Assembly (NCBI GenBank): GCA_947372225.1
Contig: CANBSV010000003.1
Span: 1 to 64,000, forward strand
Source of the DNA: Burkholderiales bacterium
GTDB taxonomy: Bacteria; Pseudomonadota; Gammaproteobacteria; Burkholderiales; Burkholderiaceae_C
Length of the DNA stretch: 64,000 nucleotides
Direction: 5' to 3'
The translations under genes and the position numbers were made by a program. Under the pieces are notes generated by a model. That model saw only the letters and a program-made list of their open reading frames with translations. It ran no database searches and was not told the DNA's origin. This document shows positions 50,015-60,681 of this stretch, piece by piece. The stretch's first letter is position 1, and every line of letters begins with the position of its first letter.

Positions 50015-52633
50015 CTACGCCGCCGGCGTCTTCTTGGCTGCCGCCTTCTTCGCCGCCGGAGCCTTGACCGGACGCGGCTCGAACTCGAAGCTGACCTTGC
50101 CTTCCTTGGCGTCGAACGCGAGTCGGGCCTTGAACTTGCGCCGGGTCTTGTTGGACACGAAGTTCTCGAGCAGATCGGTCTTGCCGGCTTGCAGCAGCTT
50201 GGTCATCTGCTCGCGCGGCACGGGCTGCTGCAAGATGATCTTGCCGCTCTTGAAGTCGCAGGTGACGTTGGCGCCCACGGCGTGCTCGCACACGTAGCTG
50301 GTGCCGTGCTCGAACACCTGGCCCTGGTCTTTCGGGCAGCGCCCGAGCGATTCCTGCTCCGAGAAATCGACCGGCTCGCCGGCTTCGCCCTTGGCGTCTT
50401 CGCCGAAGTCGAACTCGAGCTTCCAGTTCTTGATCTCGTCGTCGTACGCCAGCTTGAGCTCGGCGGTGAACGGCCAGCCGGCCTTCGAGCGAAAGCCCTC
50501 GAGCGGGCCGATCTTCTTGTCGGCGATGAAGGCCTCGACCTCGGGCAATTCGAAGCTGCGGCTGCCGGGGATCTTGCTGATGCTGAAGCCGCAGCCGTGC
50601 GGCTCGGCGGTGTCCACCGGCGCGGCGCTGTCCTTGCCGATGCAGGTGTAGCGGCGGTAGTTCTCCTTGACCACACCGCCGCAGTTGGGGCACGGCACGG
50701 CCAGGGTGGCGTAGTCGCCGGGAATGGTGTCACGGTCGTATTCCTTGGCCTTGGCCACCACGCGCTCGGTCATGGCGGCGATGCCGGCCATGAAGGTTTC
50801 GCGGCTGAGCTTGCCCTTTTCCATTTCGGCGAGCTGGAACTCCCAGTTGCCGGTGAGTTCGGGCTTGGTGAGTTCTTCGACCTGCAAACCGCGCAGCAGC
50901 GTCATCAGCTGGAAGGCCTTGGCCGTGGGGATCAGCTCGCGACCCTCGCGCACGATGTACTTCTCGAGGATCAGCCCTTCGATGGTCTGCGCCCGGGTGG
51001 CTGGCGTGCCCAGGCCCTTTTCAGCCATCGCCTCGCGCAGCTCGTCGTCGTCGATCAGCTTGCCCGCGCCTTCCATGGCGCTGAGCAGCGTGGCCTCGGT
51101 GTAGCGCGCCGGCGGCTTGGTCTTGAGCGGGTTGGCGTCGGCGCTTTCGGTTTGCACCAGCTCGCCGGGTTGCACCGCCACCAGGTTGGCGTCGTCTTCC
51201 TGCGCCTCGCGGCCGTACACCGCCAGCCAGCCCGGCTTGACCATCACCTTGCCGTTGGTCTGGAAGCTGAGCTTCTTGCCTGACGCTTCCACGGTCGAGA
51301 TGCGGGTGGTGACCATGAATTCGGCCGGCGGATAGAACACCGCCAGGAAGCGCTTGACCACCATGTCGTAGAGCTTGGCCTCGATCTCGGTCAGGCTTTT
51401 CGGCGCCTGCAGGGTCGGGATGATGGCGAAGTGGTCCGACACCTTGGCGTTGTCGAAGATGCGCTTGTTGGGCTTGACCAACCCGTCGTTGAGCGCCTTG
51501 CGCGCATGGCCCGACAGCGCGCGCAGCGGGCCGGGCAGCTCCTCGTCGGCGAGCATCGCCATGGTCTCCTTGACCACTGGCAGGTAGTCCTCGGGCAGCG
51601 CCTTGCTGTCGGTACGCGGGTAGGTCAGCACCTTGTGCTTTTCGTACAGCGCCTGGGCGATGGACAGCGTGGTCTTGGCGCTGAAGCCGAAGCGCGAATT
51701 GGCCTCGCGCTGCAAGGTGGTCAGGTCGTACAGCGTGGGCGAGCTTTGCGAGCTGGGCTTGGCTTCTTCGGTGACGCTGGCGGGCTGGCCGCGCACGGCC
51801 TGTGCGATGGCCTGCGCATCGGCCTCGTTCCACACCCGGTCGGCGCGCAGCTCGGCGTCGTCGGGGTTCTTCTTCCAGGCGGTGTCGAACCACTTGCCTT
51901 CGTATTCACCGGCCACGGCAGCAAAGCTCGCCTTGATCTCCCAGTAGGGGCGTGACACGTGCTTGCGGATCTTTTCCTCGCGCTCGACGACCACGCTCAG
52001 CGTGGGTGTCTGCACGCGGCCCACGGTGGTCAGGAAGAAACCGCCGTCGCGCGAATTGAAGGCGGTCATCGCACGCGTGCCGTTGATGCCCACCAGCCAG
52101 TCGGCCTCGCTGCGGCTGCGCGCGGCGTCGGACAAGCCGTGCATCTCGGTGTCGGAACGCAGTTTGTCGAAGCCGTCTCGGATCGCCTGGGGCGTCATGC
52201 TTTGCAGCCACAGGCGCTGGATGGGCTTGGGCGCCACGGTCTTCTTCTCGTTGACGCCCGCGTACTGCACGATCAACCGGAAGATCAGTTCGCCTTCGCG
52301 TCCCGCGTCGCAGGCGTTGATCAGCGCGCTGACGTCCTTGCGCTTGACCAGCTTGACCACGGCAGCGAGCCGCGACTTGGCCTTGTCGATGGGCGCCAGA
52401 TCGAAGTGCGGCGGGATCACCGGCAGGTGCGCAAAGCTCCACTTGCCGCGCTTGACGTCGAACTCCTCCGGCGCCTTGATCTCCACCAGGTGGCCCACCG
52501 CGGAAGTGACCACATAGCGGTCGTTTTCGAAGTGATCGGTTTGCTTGTCGAACTTGCCGGCCACCGGCGTGAGCGCACGCACGATGTCCTGGGCCACGCT
52601 GGGCTTCTCGGCAATGATCAAGGTCTTGGTCAT
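50015..52633 (-). CDS. topB: DNA topoisomerase III
   Basis: The 872-residue type IA topoisomerase begins with the Toprim domain (TLIIAEKPSVAQDI and DAGREGELI) and has the active-site tyrosine in LTYPRTDSKALP. The C-terminal quarter has a zinc-ribbon-like region with CPNCGGV and further cysteine-bearing repeats (SLGRCPKDQGQV), followed by a Lys/Ala-rich basic tail, an arrangement common in Burkholderiales TopB. The ATG at 52633 (MTKTLIIAEK) excludes a non-conserved leader. It decatenates DNA and resolves recombination intermediates. Confidence 0.96.
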   Translation of the reverse strand: MTKTLIIAEKPSVAQDIVRALTPVAGKFDKQTDHFENDRYVVTSAVGHLVEIKAPEEFDVKRGKWSFAHLPVIPPHFDLAPIDKAKSRLAAVVKLVKRKDVSALINACDAGREGELIFRLIVQYAGVNEKKTVAPKPIQRLWLQSMTPQAIRDGFDKLRSDTEMHGLSDAARSRSEADWLVGINGTRAMTAFNSRDGGFFLTTVGRVQTPTLSVVVEREEKIRKHVSRPYWEIKASFAAVAGEYEGKWFDTAWKKNPDDAELRADRVWNEADAQAIAQAVRGQPASVTEEAKPSSQSSPTLYDLTTLQREANSRFGFSAKTTLSIAQALYEKHKVLTYPRTDSKALPEDYLPVVKETMAMLADEELPGPLRALSGHARKALNDGLVKPNKRIFDNAKVSDHFAIIPTLQAPKSLTEIEAKLYDMVVKRFLAVFYPPAEFMVTTRISTVEASGKKLSFQTNGKVMVKPGWLAVYGREAQEDDANLVAVQPGELVQTESADANPLKTKPPARYTEATLLSAMEGAGKLIDDDELREAMAEKGLGTPATRAQTIEGLILEKYIVREGRELIPTAKAFQLMTLLRGLQVEELTKPELTGNWEFQLAEMEKGKLSRETFMAGIAAMTERVVAKAKEYDRDTIPGDYATLAVPCPNCGGVVKENYRRYTCIGKDSAAPVDTAEPHGCGFSISKIPGSRSFELPEVEAFIADKKIGPLEGFRSKAGWPFTAELKLAYDDEIKNWKLEFDFGEDAKGEAGEPVDFSEQESLGRCPKDQGQVFEHGTSYVCEHAVGANVTCDFKSGKIILQQPVPREQMTKLLQAGKTDLLENFVSNKTRRKFKARLAFDAKEGKVSFEFEPRPVKAPAAKKAAAKKTPAA

Positions 52634-52718
52634 GTTTCTTTTCGCAGGGAAAGGCTCTACCGCTAAGGGATCGTGTGGCCCCATTGCAAGCCACACGCGT
52701 CTCTACAATCGTTCCACT

Positions 52719-52767
52719 CGCGCGCACACACGCACGCCCAGGCACGCACACACACACGCGCGCGCAC
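52719..52767. repeat. Alternating purine-pyrimidine (CA/CG) tract
   Basis: Two runs of strictly alternating C and purine bases occur: 52719-52737 (19 bases) and 52742-52767 (26 bases), interrupted by four bases. Such (CG)n/(CA)n tracts are prone to left-handed DNA and slippage. They lie in the topB-SET intergenic region, ending 11 bases before the SET start. Confidence 0.85.
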
Positions 52768-52778
52768 CCACAATTTCA

Positions 52779-53285
52779 ATGTACCCAAAGACGCCGATGA
52801 AGCAAGCGGTCGCGCCCAAGACCCCCCGCAAGTCGCCGGGTCGCCGCGTTCAGGTCAAGCGCAGCACGGTGCACGGACGCGGCGTGTTTGCGATGGTCGA
52901 GATGGCCGCGGGCGAGCTGATCCTCGAATACACCGGCGAGATCATCGACTGGCCCGAGGCGCTGCGCCGGCATCCGCACGACCCGAGCGACCCGAACCAC
53001 ACGTTCTATTTCAGCCTTGAGGACGGGCGGGTGATTGACGCCAATCATGGCGGCAACAGTTCACGCTGGATCAACCACGCCTGCGAGCCCAACTGCATCG
53101 CCGATGAAACCGATGGGCGTGTGTTCATCCGGGCACTGCTCCCGCTGAACCCGGGTGACGAGCTGTTCTACGACTACGGCCTGGTGCTCGACGAGCGCAT
53201 CACCCCCAAGTTGAAGAAGCAGTACGCCTGCCGCTGCGGGGCGCCAAGCTGCCGCGGCACGATGCTCGGGCGCACGAAGCGATGA
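52779..53285 (+). CDS. SET-domain protein (putative lysine methyltransferase)
   Basis: A 168-residue protein that is mostly SET domain: RSTVHGRGVFA (about 30-40), NSSRWINHACEPNC (about 92-105) and FYDYGL (about 131-136), ending in a cysteine cluster CRCGAPSCRGTM that matches the post-SET zinc site. SET enzymes transfer methyl groups from S-adenosylmethionine to lysine; bacterial versions are less common and their targets rarely known. The ATG at 52779 lacks a clear ribosome site; ATG 52797 is possible. It overlaps birA by four bases. Confidence 0.93.
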   Translation: MYPKTPMKQAVAPKTPRKSPGRRVQVKRSTVHGRGVFAMVEMAAGELILEYTGEIIDWPEALRRHPHDPSDPNHTFYFSLEDGRVIDANHGGNSSRWINHACEPNCIADETDGRVFIRALLPLNPGDELFYDYGLVLDERITPKLKKQYACRCGAPSCRGTMLGRTKR

Positions 53286-54268
53286 CACCGACGACCGGCC
53301 ACCAGCTGGAGTGGAACGCCGAGAGGCTGTACCACCAGTTGTCGCGATGCGTCCCCAATCTGGGTGTCGAGGTGGTCGCGCAGATCGGCTCGACCAACAC
53401 CGCCCTGCTCGAGCGCGCCCGCGTGACCCAACGGCCCGCGGGCGAGGTCGATCTGGACGCGCTGCGTCGTCGACCTGACGGCATGTCCTTCGGTCGCCGC
53501 GATGCCGACTACCAGCCTGCCCTGCTGGTGGCCGAACACCAGACCCACGGCCGCGGGCGGCAAGGCCGCAGCTGGCAGGCAGAACCGGGCGCATCGTTGA
53601 CGTTTTCTCTGGCCATGGCGCTGGGGCCGACCGACTGGTCGGGCTTTTCGCTGGCCGTGGGCGTGGCGCTGGCCGAAGCGCTCGACCCGACCGCCGGGCG
53701 CGATACCGCAGGTGCCGCCACAGGCCGGCCCTGGATCGGCATCAAATGGCCCAACGATCTGTGGTTGATGCCGCCGCGCGGCGAACCGGGAGCCGGTCGC
53801 AAGCTCGGCGGGTTGCTGATCGAGACCGTGCCCGCCGGCGCGCTGCGGTTGGCCGTGGTGGGCGTGGGTCTGAATGTGCAGCCGATGGCGCTCGACGCGT
53901 CTCAGGCGGCCAGCGGCTTTGCCTGCCTGCAGGAGCTGGACTCCGATGCCTCGGCGCCCGGCGCGCTGCACCGCGTGGCCTTGCCGCTGGTCGAAGCCTT
54001 GCTGCAGTTCTCGCGTGGCGGCTTTGCGGCTTTCGCAGATCGCTTTGCCCGGCGCGATGTGCTGCGCGGCTGCACGGTACAAACCGGTGTCGCAGTGCAC
54101 CCAGACTCGGCTGGCGAGGTGGCCAAGGCCCAGAGCCTCACCGGCGTGGCCGACGGCGTGGCGGGTCACGGTGCCTTGCGAGTAATCACGCCCGATGGCG
54201 TGCACGAAGTGATCTCGGGCGAAGTCAGCGTGCGGGTGTCTTCCGCCGGGAAGGAAAGCTCATGCTGA
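53282..54268 (+). CDS. birA: Biotin-[acetyl-CoA-carboxylase] ligase
   Basis: A 328-residue biotin protein ligase with the biotin/ATP motif TNTALLERA, HGRGRQGRSWQ, the KWPNDLW motif and a C-terminal SH3-like segment with GCTVQTGVAVHPDSAG-type sequence. No N-terminal DNA-binding winged helix is present, so unlike E. coli BirA it probably does not repress biotin genes. It attaches biotin to the carboxyl carrier protein. Its ATG overlaps the SET stop, and it overlaps the next gene by seven bases. Confidence 0.95.
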   Translation: MTPTTGHQLEWNAERLYHQLSRCVPNLGVEVVAQIGSTNTALLERARVTQRPAGEVDLDALRRRPDGMSFGRRDADYQPALLVAEHQTHGRGRQGRSWQAEPGASLTFSLAMALGPTDWSGFSLAVGVALAEALDPTAGRDTAGAATGRPWIGIKWPNDLWLMPPRGEPGAGRKLGGLLIETVPAGALRLAVVGVGLNVQPMALDASQAASGFACLQELDSDASAPGALHRVALPLVEALLQFSRGGFAAFADRFARRDVLRGCTVQTGVAVHPDSAGEVAKAQSLTGVADGVAGHGALRVITPDGVHEVISGEVSVRVSSAGKESSC

Positions 54269-54930
54269 GGACCCTGGTGTTGGCCTTGCTGCTGGCCAAT
54301 GCGGCCTTCTTTGCCTGGACCCAAGGCTGGCTCGATGGGGTGACGGGCGTTACCGCCCACGCCGATCGCGAGCCGCAGCGGCTGGGCCAGCAAGTGCGCC
54401 CAGAAACCGTGCGCCTGCTGCCCGACCAAGTGATGCTGGCCGCTTCGGCCCCGCCGGCGACTCGGTGCCTTGAAGCCGGCCCGTTCAATGCCACCGAAGT
54501 GGTCGCCGCCGAAGCCGCGCTGAGCGCCAGCCCTGCAGCCAGTGCGGTGGCGGGGCGCTGGAGCCGGCTGACCACCGACACGCCAGGCGTGTGGATGATC
54601 GCGGTCGGCCGCCCGGTGCCGCACGATGCGCAAGTCAAGAAGATCGCCGAGCTCAACCGCCTGGGCATCGCCTTCGAGGAGGCGAAGACCGCCAGCGGAG
54701 CCGATGAGAGCCTCTCGATCGGCCAGTTCGACACGATGGCTGCGGCCCAGGAGGCGCTGGACCGCTTCTCGGCGCGCGGGATTCACACCGGCCACATCGT
54801 GGAGGTGACGCCTCCGGCCAAATCGCATCGCCTGCGCATCGATGCCGCCACGCCTCCAGAGGCAACCACCCTCGAATCGCTGAGCCTGAACACGCCAGGC
54901 AAATCCTTCACGACGTGCCCCCAGCCCTGA
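54262..54930 (+). CDS. SPOR-like single-span membrane protein
   Basis: A 222-residue protein with a short cytoplasmic start, one membrane span (LVLALLLANAAFFAWTQGW, about 4-22) and a periplasmic region. The part at about 105-185 (VWMIAVGRP, LNRLGIAFEEAK, SIGQFDTMAAAQEALDRFSARG) has the alternating pattern of an SPOR peptidoglycan-binding domain, with a PFNATEVV segment before it. Such proteins bind denuded glycan strands at division sites. It overlaps birA by seven bases; a birA-SPOR pairing is common in Burkholderiales. Confidence 0.82.
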   Translation: MLRTLVLALLLANAAFFAWTQGWLDGVTGVTAHADREPQRLGQQVRPETVRLLPDQVMLAASAPPATRCLEAGPFNATEVVAAEAALSASPAASAVAGRWSRLTTDTPGVWMIAVGRPVPHDAQVKKIAELNRLGIAFEEAKTASGADESLSIGQFDTMAAAQEALDRFSARGIHTGHIVEVTPPAKSHRLRIDAATPPEATTLESLSLNTPGKSFTTCPQP

Positions 54931-54971
54931 GCGGCTGAACCGCTGCCCCGGCGGCGCTCGGCAGGGGTGTC

Positions 54972-56657
54972 TCAGACTTCGGGCCGGGCGCGCACCACCG
55001 CCCCGACGGCCAGAACCAGCGCCAGCAGCCAGGCCCCATCGATGGCACCGCCGCCGCTCACGCTGGCCGGCTCGGTGGTCCGGGCCAGCGCCACCGCCGC
55101 GGACGCATCGAGCATGCCCGCGCCGCAGGTCGACGTGGTGCAGTAGCACTCGAGTTGCTCGATGGCAAAGCCGTTTTCATCGAACGTGGGCGCGTGGCAC
55201 AGCCCGACTTCCGGTGCCTCGCCAGTGGTGGGAAACGCCCGGGCCGAATCGCGCAGGAGCTTGCGAACCTCGTCGGGGTTGAACAACGGCTGCGCGGCCA
55301 GCATCAGCGCCGCCGTACCGGCCACCAGCGGGGCCGAAAAGCTGGTGCCGGCCGTGGCATTGGTGCCGTCGGTGTAGGCGTCCTCGGCGGCCACCGGGGT
55401 GGTCGTGCCGCTGTTGGTGGTGGTCAGCAGCGGGTACAGGCACTCGCCGGTCAGATTGACGCAGTTGCCGGCCGGCGCGCTCAGCGCAATCTCCGGGCCC
55501 AGATCGGAGTAGCCGACCTTGGAGCCCAAGTGGCGCAGACCGGCCACACCGATCACGCCCGGGCAGTTGGCCGGGGCGTTGACCTCACCCCCACTGGTGT
55601 TGCCGGCCGCAGCCACGACCACCACACCGGCCTGGTTGATTTCGCGGATCGCGTCCTGATAGGCGGCGCCACAAGGCCCCGCACCGCCCAGGCTCAGGTT
55701 GATGACGCGCGCCGGGTTGGGATTGGACGGCACACCCGCCACGCTCAGGCCCGCAGCCCAGCGCATGGCCGGGATGATGTCCGAGTCGAACCCGCCGCAT
55801 TTGCCCAGCACGCGCACCGGCAGCACCAGCACGTTGCCGCCGGGGCCCGTGATGCCGGCCATGCCGCGCGCGTTGTGGGTGATGGCGCCGATCAGGCCGG
55901 CGGTTTGCGTGCCGTGCCACGAACTGGCAGACACATCGGCCAGCGTGCAGCCCACCGTGTTGGCCGGGCCGTTCACATCGGCCTCGCTGACCCAGTCGCC
56001 GGGATCAGAGGGGTCGCTGTCGCGCCCTGGCGTGCCGTCGTTGTCAAGGAACGGATCGGTGACGAAGTCGTAGCCGGGCAGCAGGTTGCCGCCATCGCCA
56101 AAACGCCGCAGGTCGGGGTGATCGAAGCGCACCCCTGAATCGAGTACCGCCACCACGGTGCGCCGGGATTGGCCGGCCAGCCCCGTCCAGGCGCCTTCGA
56201 CGTTGATCGACGAGCGCTCATCGCCCAAGGGAGCGCGCAAATACCACTGACCCACGGCGGGTCCAGGCGCGCCCAACCCGCTGGCGTAGCGGGGATCATC
56301 GGGCGCTGACAGCCGATGCCGTCGCTCGTCGGGAACGGCGTATTCGACCTCGCTGTCGCGCGCAAGCCGCTGTGCCAGTTGACGCGAATCGAGCCCGTGC
56401 GCCGTGACCACGCGGGTGCGCTCGGTGGGTCCGGCGCGCTCGCGCATGGCCATGCCCAGGCGGTGCGCCAGGCCCTGCACCTGCGATGGCTGCGTGGCGG
56501 TGTCAGGCGCATCGCTCGCGGCAGCAGGTGCCTTGAGCTTGACGATCACGCGCGCCGTCGCGGGGCTGGTCTGCGCCACCGCGGCGCTGCTGGCGAACCA
56601 CAGCGCCAGACCGCACAGCGCCAAACCATGTCGGAAGCGGGGCATCAAAAGTCGCAT
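54972..56657 (-). CDS. Subtilisin-like serine protease (S8) with GlyGly-CTERM-like tail
   Basis: A 561-residue secreted protease: signal peptide (about 1-29, ends AVAQ), propeptide-like region (30-120), then the S8 catalytic domain with Asp173 (VLDSGVRFDHPD), His248 (WHGTQTAG), oxyanion Asn353 (AAGN) and nucleophile Ser439 (GTSFSAP). The last 29 residues combine a Ser-Gly-Gly-Gly start, a hydrophobic helix and an Arg-containing end, the form of a GlyGly-CTERM sorting signal processed by rhombosortase. It is downstream of gapA but behind a probable terminator. Confidence 0.93.
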   Translation of the reverse strand: MRLLMPRFRHGLALCGLALWFASSAAVAQTSPATARVIVKLKAPAAASDAPDTATQPSQVQGLAHRLGMAMRERAGPTERTRVVTAHGLDSRQLAQRLARDSEVEYAVPDERRHRLSAPDDPRYASGLGAPGPAVGQWYLRAPLGDERSSINVEGAWTGLAGQSRRTVVAVLDSGVRFDHPDLRRFGDGGNLLPGYDFVTDPFLDNDGTPGRDSDPSDPGDWVSEADVNGPANTVGCTLADVSASSWHGTQTAGLIGAITHNARGMAGITGPGGNVLVLPVRVLGKCGGFDSDIIPAMRWAAGLSVAGVPSNPNPARVINLSLGGAGPCGAAYQDAIREINQAGVVVVAAAGNTSGGEVNAPANCPGVIGVAGLRHLGSKVGYSDLGPEIALSAPAGNCVNLTGECLYPLLTTTNSGTTTPVAAEDAYTDGTNATAGTSFSAPLVAGTAALMLAAQPLFNPDEVRKLLRDSARAFPTTGEAPEVGLCHAPTFDENGFAIEQLECYCTTSTCGAGMLDASAAVALARTTEPASVSGGGAIDGAWLLALVLAVGAVVRARPEV

Positions 56658-56726
56658 GGTGGTTTCCGGCTAGGCCCAAAGCGGCCGCCGATGAGTGTCG
56701 GCGACGCACATCGCACTGAACCGCCG

Positions 56727-56750
56727 AAAAGCGGGCGGAATCGGCCGCCC
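56727..56750 (-). terminator. Possible terminator after gapA
   Basis: GGGCGG (56733-56738) pairs with CCGCCC (56745-56750) across a six-base loop. On the minus strand the stem is followed by GC and four T residues, 24 bases after the gapA stop. The T run is short, so termination may be partial. Confidence 0.45.
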
Positions 56751-56773
56751 GACAGCGGCCTGACGCGTGAGGC

Positions 56774-57811
<1,038 letters not shown>

Positions 57812-59854
57812 TCAGCCGCGCAGCGCGCGCAGCACCGTGGCCGCCACGTTCTCGGCGGTGAAGCCGAAGTGCTTGAACAGCACCGGCGCGGGCGCCGACT
57901 CGCCATAGGTGTCGATGCCCACGACCGCAGCGCAGCCGTACTTCCACCAGCCGTCGGTCACGCCCATCTCGACCGCAATGCGCGGCACGCCGCGGCCCTT
58001 GGCGTTGCACAGCATCACGCTGGACTGGTAGGCGCGGCTCTGGCGGTCGAAGACCGATGTGGATGGCATCGAGACCACGCGCACGGCCACCTTCTTGGCG
58101 GCCAGCAGTTGCTGCGCGTGCAGCGCCAGGCTGACCTCGGAGCCGGTGGCGATGATCACCGCCTGCGCCTTTTTCTTCAGCCCGACTTCGCTCGGCTCGG
58201 CCAGCACGTACCCGCCCTTGGAGATGTCGTCGAGGCCGCTCTTGGGCGCGTAGGGCAGGTTGTGCCGCGACAGGATCAGCGCGGTCGGGCGCTGGCGGTT
58301 TTCGAGCGCGCAAGCCCAGGCGATCGCGGTTTCGGCGGTGTCGGCCGGACGCCAGACATCGAGCCCCGGGATCAGCCTCAGCGACGCGGTGTGCTCCACC
58401 GACTGGTGCGTCGGGCCGTCTTCACCCAGGCCGATGCTGTCGTGCGTGAACACGTGCACCACCCGCAGCTTCATGAGCGCGGCCATGCGCAGCGCGTTGC
58501 GGCTGTAGTCGCTGAAAGTCAGGAAGGTGCCGCCGTAGGGGATGAACCCGCCGTGCAGCGCCACGCCATTCATCACCGCGGCCATGCCGAACTCGCGCAC
58601 GCCGTAGTTGATGTGGCGCCCGCCGTTGCTCGAGCCATCCGTGCCAAAGCGCAGCGCCGGGGTGTGGCTGGTGTTGGTGAACACCGAACCGGTCAGATCG
58701 GCGCTGCCGCCGAGCAACTCGGGCAGCGCCCGGGTGAACGACTCGAGCGCCATCTGGCTCGCCTTGCGGCTGGCCACCGTGGCGGCCTGGGTGTGCGCGG
58801 TCAGCGCAGCGTCCACCGCCACCTGGGCAAAGTTCTTCGGCAGGTCACCGGCGACGCGACGCACGTACTCGAGCGCGAGTTCAGGGTGCGCCTTGCCGTA
58901 GGCCTCGAAGGCATCGACCCACTTCGTCTCGGCGGCCAGGCCGGTGTGGCGAGCGTCCCACTGCTCGTAGGCTTCTTCGGGGATCACGAAGGGCTCATGG
59001 CCCCAGCCGAGCGCTTCGCGGGTGAGCTTGATTTCTTCGGCGCCCAGCGCCTCGCCGTGTGCCTTGGCGGTGCCGGCGCGGTTGGGCGAACCCTTGCCGA
59101 TGGCTGTCTTGCAGCAGATCAGCGTGGGCTTGTCGGCCTGACGGGCCGTCGCGATGGCGGCATCGACCGCATCGGCATCGTGGCCGTCGACGTTGGCGAT
59201 CACGTTCCAGCCGCAAGCCGCGAAACGCTTGGGCGTGTCGTCGATGAACCATGGCGCCACCGCACCGTCGATGCTGATGCCGTTGTCGTCGTACAGCGCG
59301 ATCAGCTTGTTGAGCCGCCACGCGCCGGCCAGCGCGCAGGCTTCGTGGCTGATGCCCTCCATCAGGCAACCGTCGCCCAGGAACACGTAGGTGTGGTGGT
59401 CGACGATGGCGTGACCGGGGCGGTTGAATTCAGCGGCCAGCAGTTTTTCTGCCAGCGCCATGCCCACTGCGTTGGTGAAGCCCTGGCCGAGTGGGCCGGT
59501 GGTGGTCTCGACACCTGGCGTCACACCGACTTCGGGGTGACCCGGCGTCTTGCTGTGCATCTGGCGGAAGTTGCGCAATTCGCTCATCGGCAGGTCATAG
59601 CCGGTGAGATGCAGCAACGAATAGATCAGCATCGACGCGTGTCCGTTGCTCAGCACGAAGCGATCGCGATCGGCCCAGTTCGGATTGCCCGGGTTGTGCT
59701 TGAGGTGCCGGCCCCACAACGCCACGGCCATCTCGGCCATGCCCATGGGCGCGCCGGGGTGGCCCGAGTTGGCCTGCTGCACGGCGTCCATGGTCAGGGC
59801 ACGAATGGCGTTGGCCATCAGGGAGGTGTTTGTTTCTGACGCGTTGGCAGCCAT
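57812..59854 (-). CDS. tkt: Transketolase
   Basis: A 680-residue thiamine-diphosphate enzyme with an N-terminal pyrophosphate domain ([30 protein letters not shown] with the metal-binding GDG motif), a pyrimidine domain ([12 protein letters not shown]) and a C-terminal transketolase domain. It moves two-carbon units in the pentose phosphate and Calvin-type cycles. It is cotranscribed with gapA; cbb-type carbon fixation genes are not visible here, so this is the housekeeping form by context. Confidence 0.98.
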   Translation of the reverse strand: MAANASETNTSLMANAIRALTMDAVQQANSGHPGAPMGMAEMAVALWGRHLKHNPGNPNWADRDRFVLSNGHASMLIYSLLHLTGYDLPMSELRNFRQMHSKTPGHPEVGVTPGVETTTGPLGQGFTNAVGMALAEKLLAAEFNRPGHAIVDHHTYVFLGDGCLMEGISHEACALAGAWRLNKLIALYDDNGISIDGAVAPWFIDDTPKRFAACGWNVIANVDGHDADAVDAAIATARQADKPTLICCKTAIGKGSPNRAGTAKAHGEALGAEEIKLTREALGWGHEPFVIPEEAYEQWDARHTGLAAETKWVDAFEAYGKAHPELALEYVRRVAGDLPKNFAQVAVDAALTAHTQAATVASRKASQMALESFTRALPELLGGSADLTGSVFTNTSHTPALRFGTDGSSNGGRHINYGVREFGMAAVMNGVALHGGFIPYGGTFLTFSDYSRNALRMAALMKLRVVHVFTHDSIGLGEDGPTHQSVEHTASLRLIPGLDVWRPADTAETAIAWACALENRQRPTALILSRHNLPYAPKSGLDDISKGGYVLAEPSEVGLKKKAQAVIIATGSEVSLALHAQQLLAAKKVAVRVVSMPSTSVFDRQSRAYQSSVMLCNAKGRGVPRIAVEMGVTDGWWKYGCAAVVGIDTYGESAPAPVLFKHFGFTAENVAATVLRALRG

Positions 59855-59919
59855 GCGGATCCCTGAGTTGACGAGTGAGGAAAACCCCTGATTTTAGGCC
59901 GCGCTCGATAATCCGGGCC

Positions 59920-60675
59920 ATGTCGATGCCGCCGGCAAGCGCCGAAATTCGCCCTCTCAAAGCCATCGTGCTGGCCGCCGGCCGCGGCGAGCGGATGCGC
60001 CCGCTGACCGACGTCACACCCAAACCCTTGCTGAAGGTTCACGGCAAGCCGCTGATCGAGTGGCACCTGGAAGCACTGGCTCGTGACGGTGTGCGCGAGG
60101 TGGTGGTCAACGGCGCCTGGCTGGAGCAGCAGCTCGTCGACACCCTGGGCGACGGCTCGCGCTTCGGCCTTTCAATTGGCTATTCGCTGGAAGGCCGCGA
60201 CCACGGCGCTGCACTCGAAACCGCAGGCGGCATTGCCAAGGCGCTGCCCTTGCTGTGCGATGCGACGAAAGCCTTCGGCGACGACGCGTTCTGGGTGGTC
60301 TCCGGAGACATCTACATCCCCGGCTTTCGCTTCGATGCCGCGGTGGCGCGCCGCTTTGCCTCGGGTGAGCGGTTGGCGCACCTGTGGCTGGTCGACAACC
60401 CGCCGTACCACCCTACGGGCGACTTCGGGCTCGACGCCCGGGGCATGGCGCTGTCAGGTGAGGCCGCGGCCGACGGCGATCGCTGGACCTACGCCAACAT
60501 CGCCTTGTGCCGCGCCGGCCTGCTGGCGTCGGTCACACCCGGCAGCCGCGCGGCGCTCGGGCCGCTGCTGCACCGAGCCATGCAAGAGCGGCGCATCAGT
60601 GCCGAGTTGTGGCGCGGGGCGTGGGAAAACGTGGGCACGCCGGCGCAGCTCGGCGCCTTGAACGCGACCACCTGA
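59920..60675 (+). CDS. murU: MurU-type sugar-1-phosphate nucleotidyltransferase
   Basis: The 251-residue enzyme begins with the nucleotidyltransferase signature IVLAAGRGERMRPLTDVTPKPLL and has WHLEALARDG, LETAGGIAKALPLL, a SGDIYIPGF metal motif and VDNPPYHPTGDFGL, which together resemble the N-acetylmuramate-1-phosphate uridylyltransferase MurU more than mannose-1-phosphate guanylyltransferases. It would serve peptidoglycan recycling to UDP-MurNAc. In pseudomonads it is paired with the kinase gene amgK, absent here. ATG at 59920 or 59926. Divergent from tkt. Confidence 0.82.
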   Translation: MSMPPASAEIRPLKAIVLAAGRGERMRPLTDVTPKPLLKVHGKPLIEWHLEALARDGVREVVVNGAWLEQQLVDTLGDGSRFGLSIGYSLEGRDHGAALETAGGIAKALPLLCDATKAFGDDAFWVVSGDIYIPGFRFDAAVARRFASGERLAHLWLVDNPPYHPTGDFGLDARGMALSGEAAADGDRWTYANIALCRAGLLASVTPGSRAALGPLLHRAMQERRISAELWRGAWENVGTPAQLGALNATT

Positions 60676-60681
60676 GGCCGC

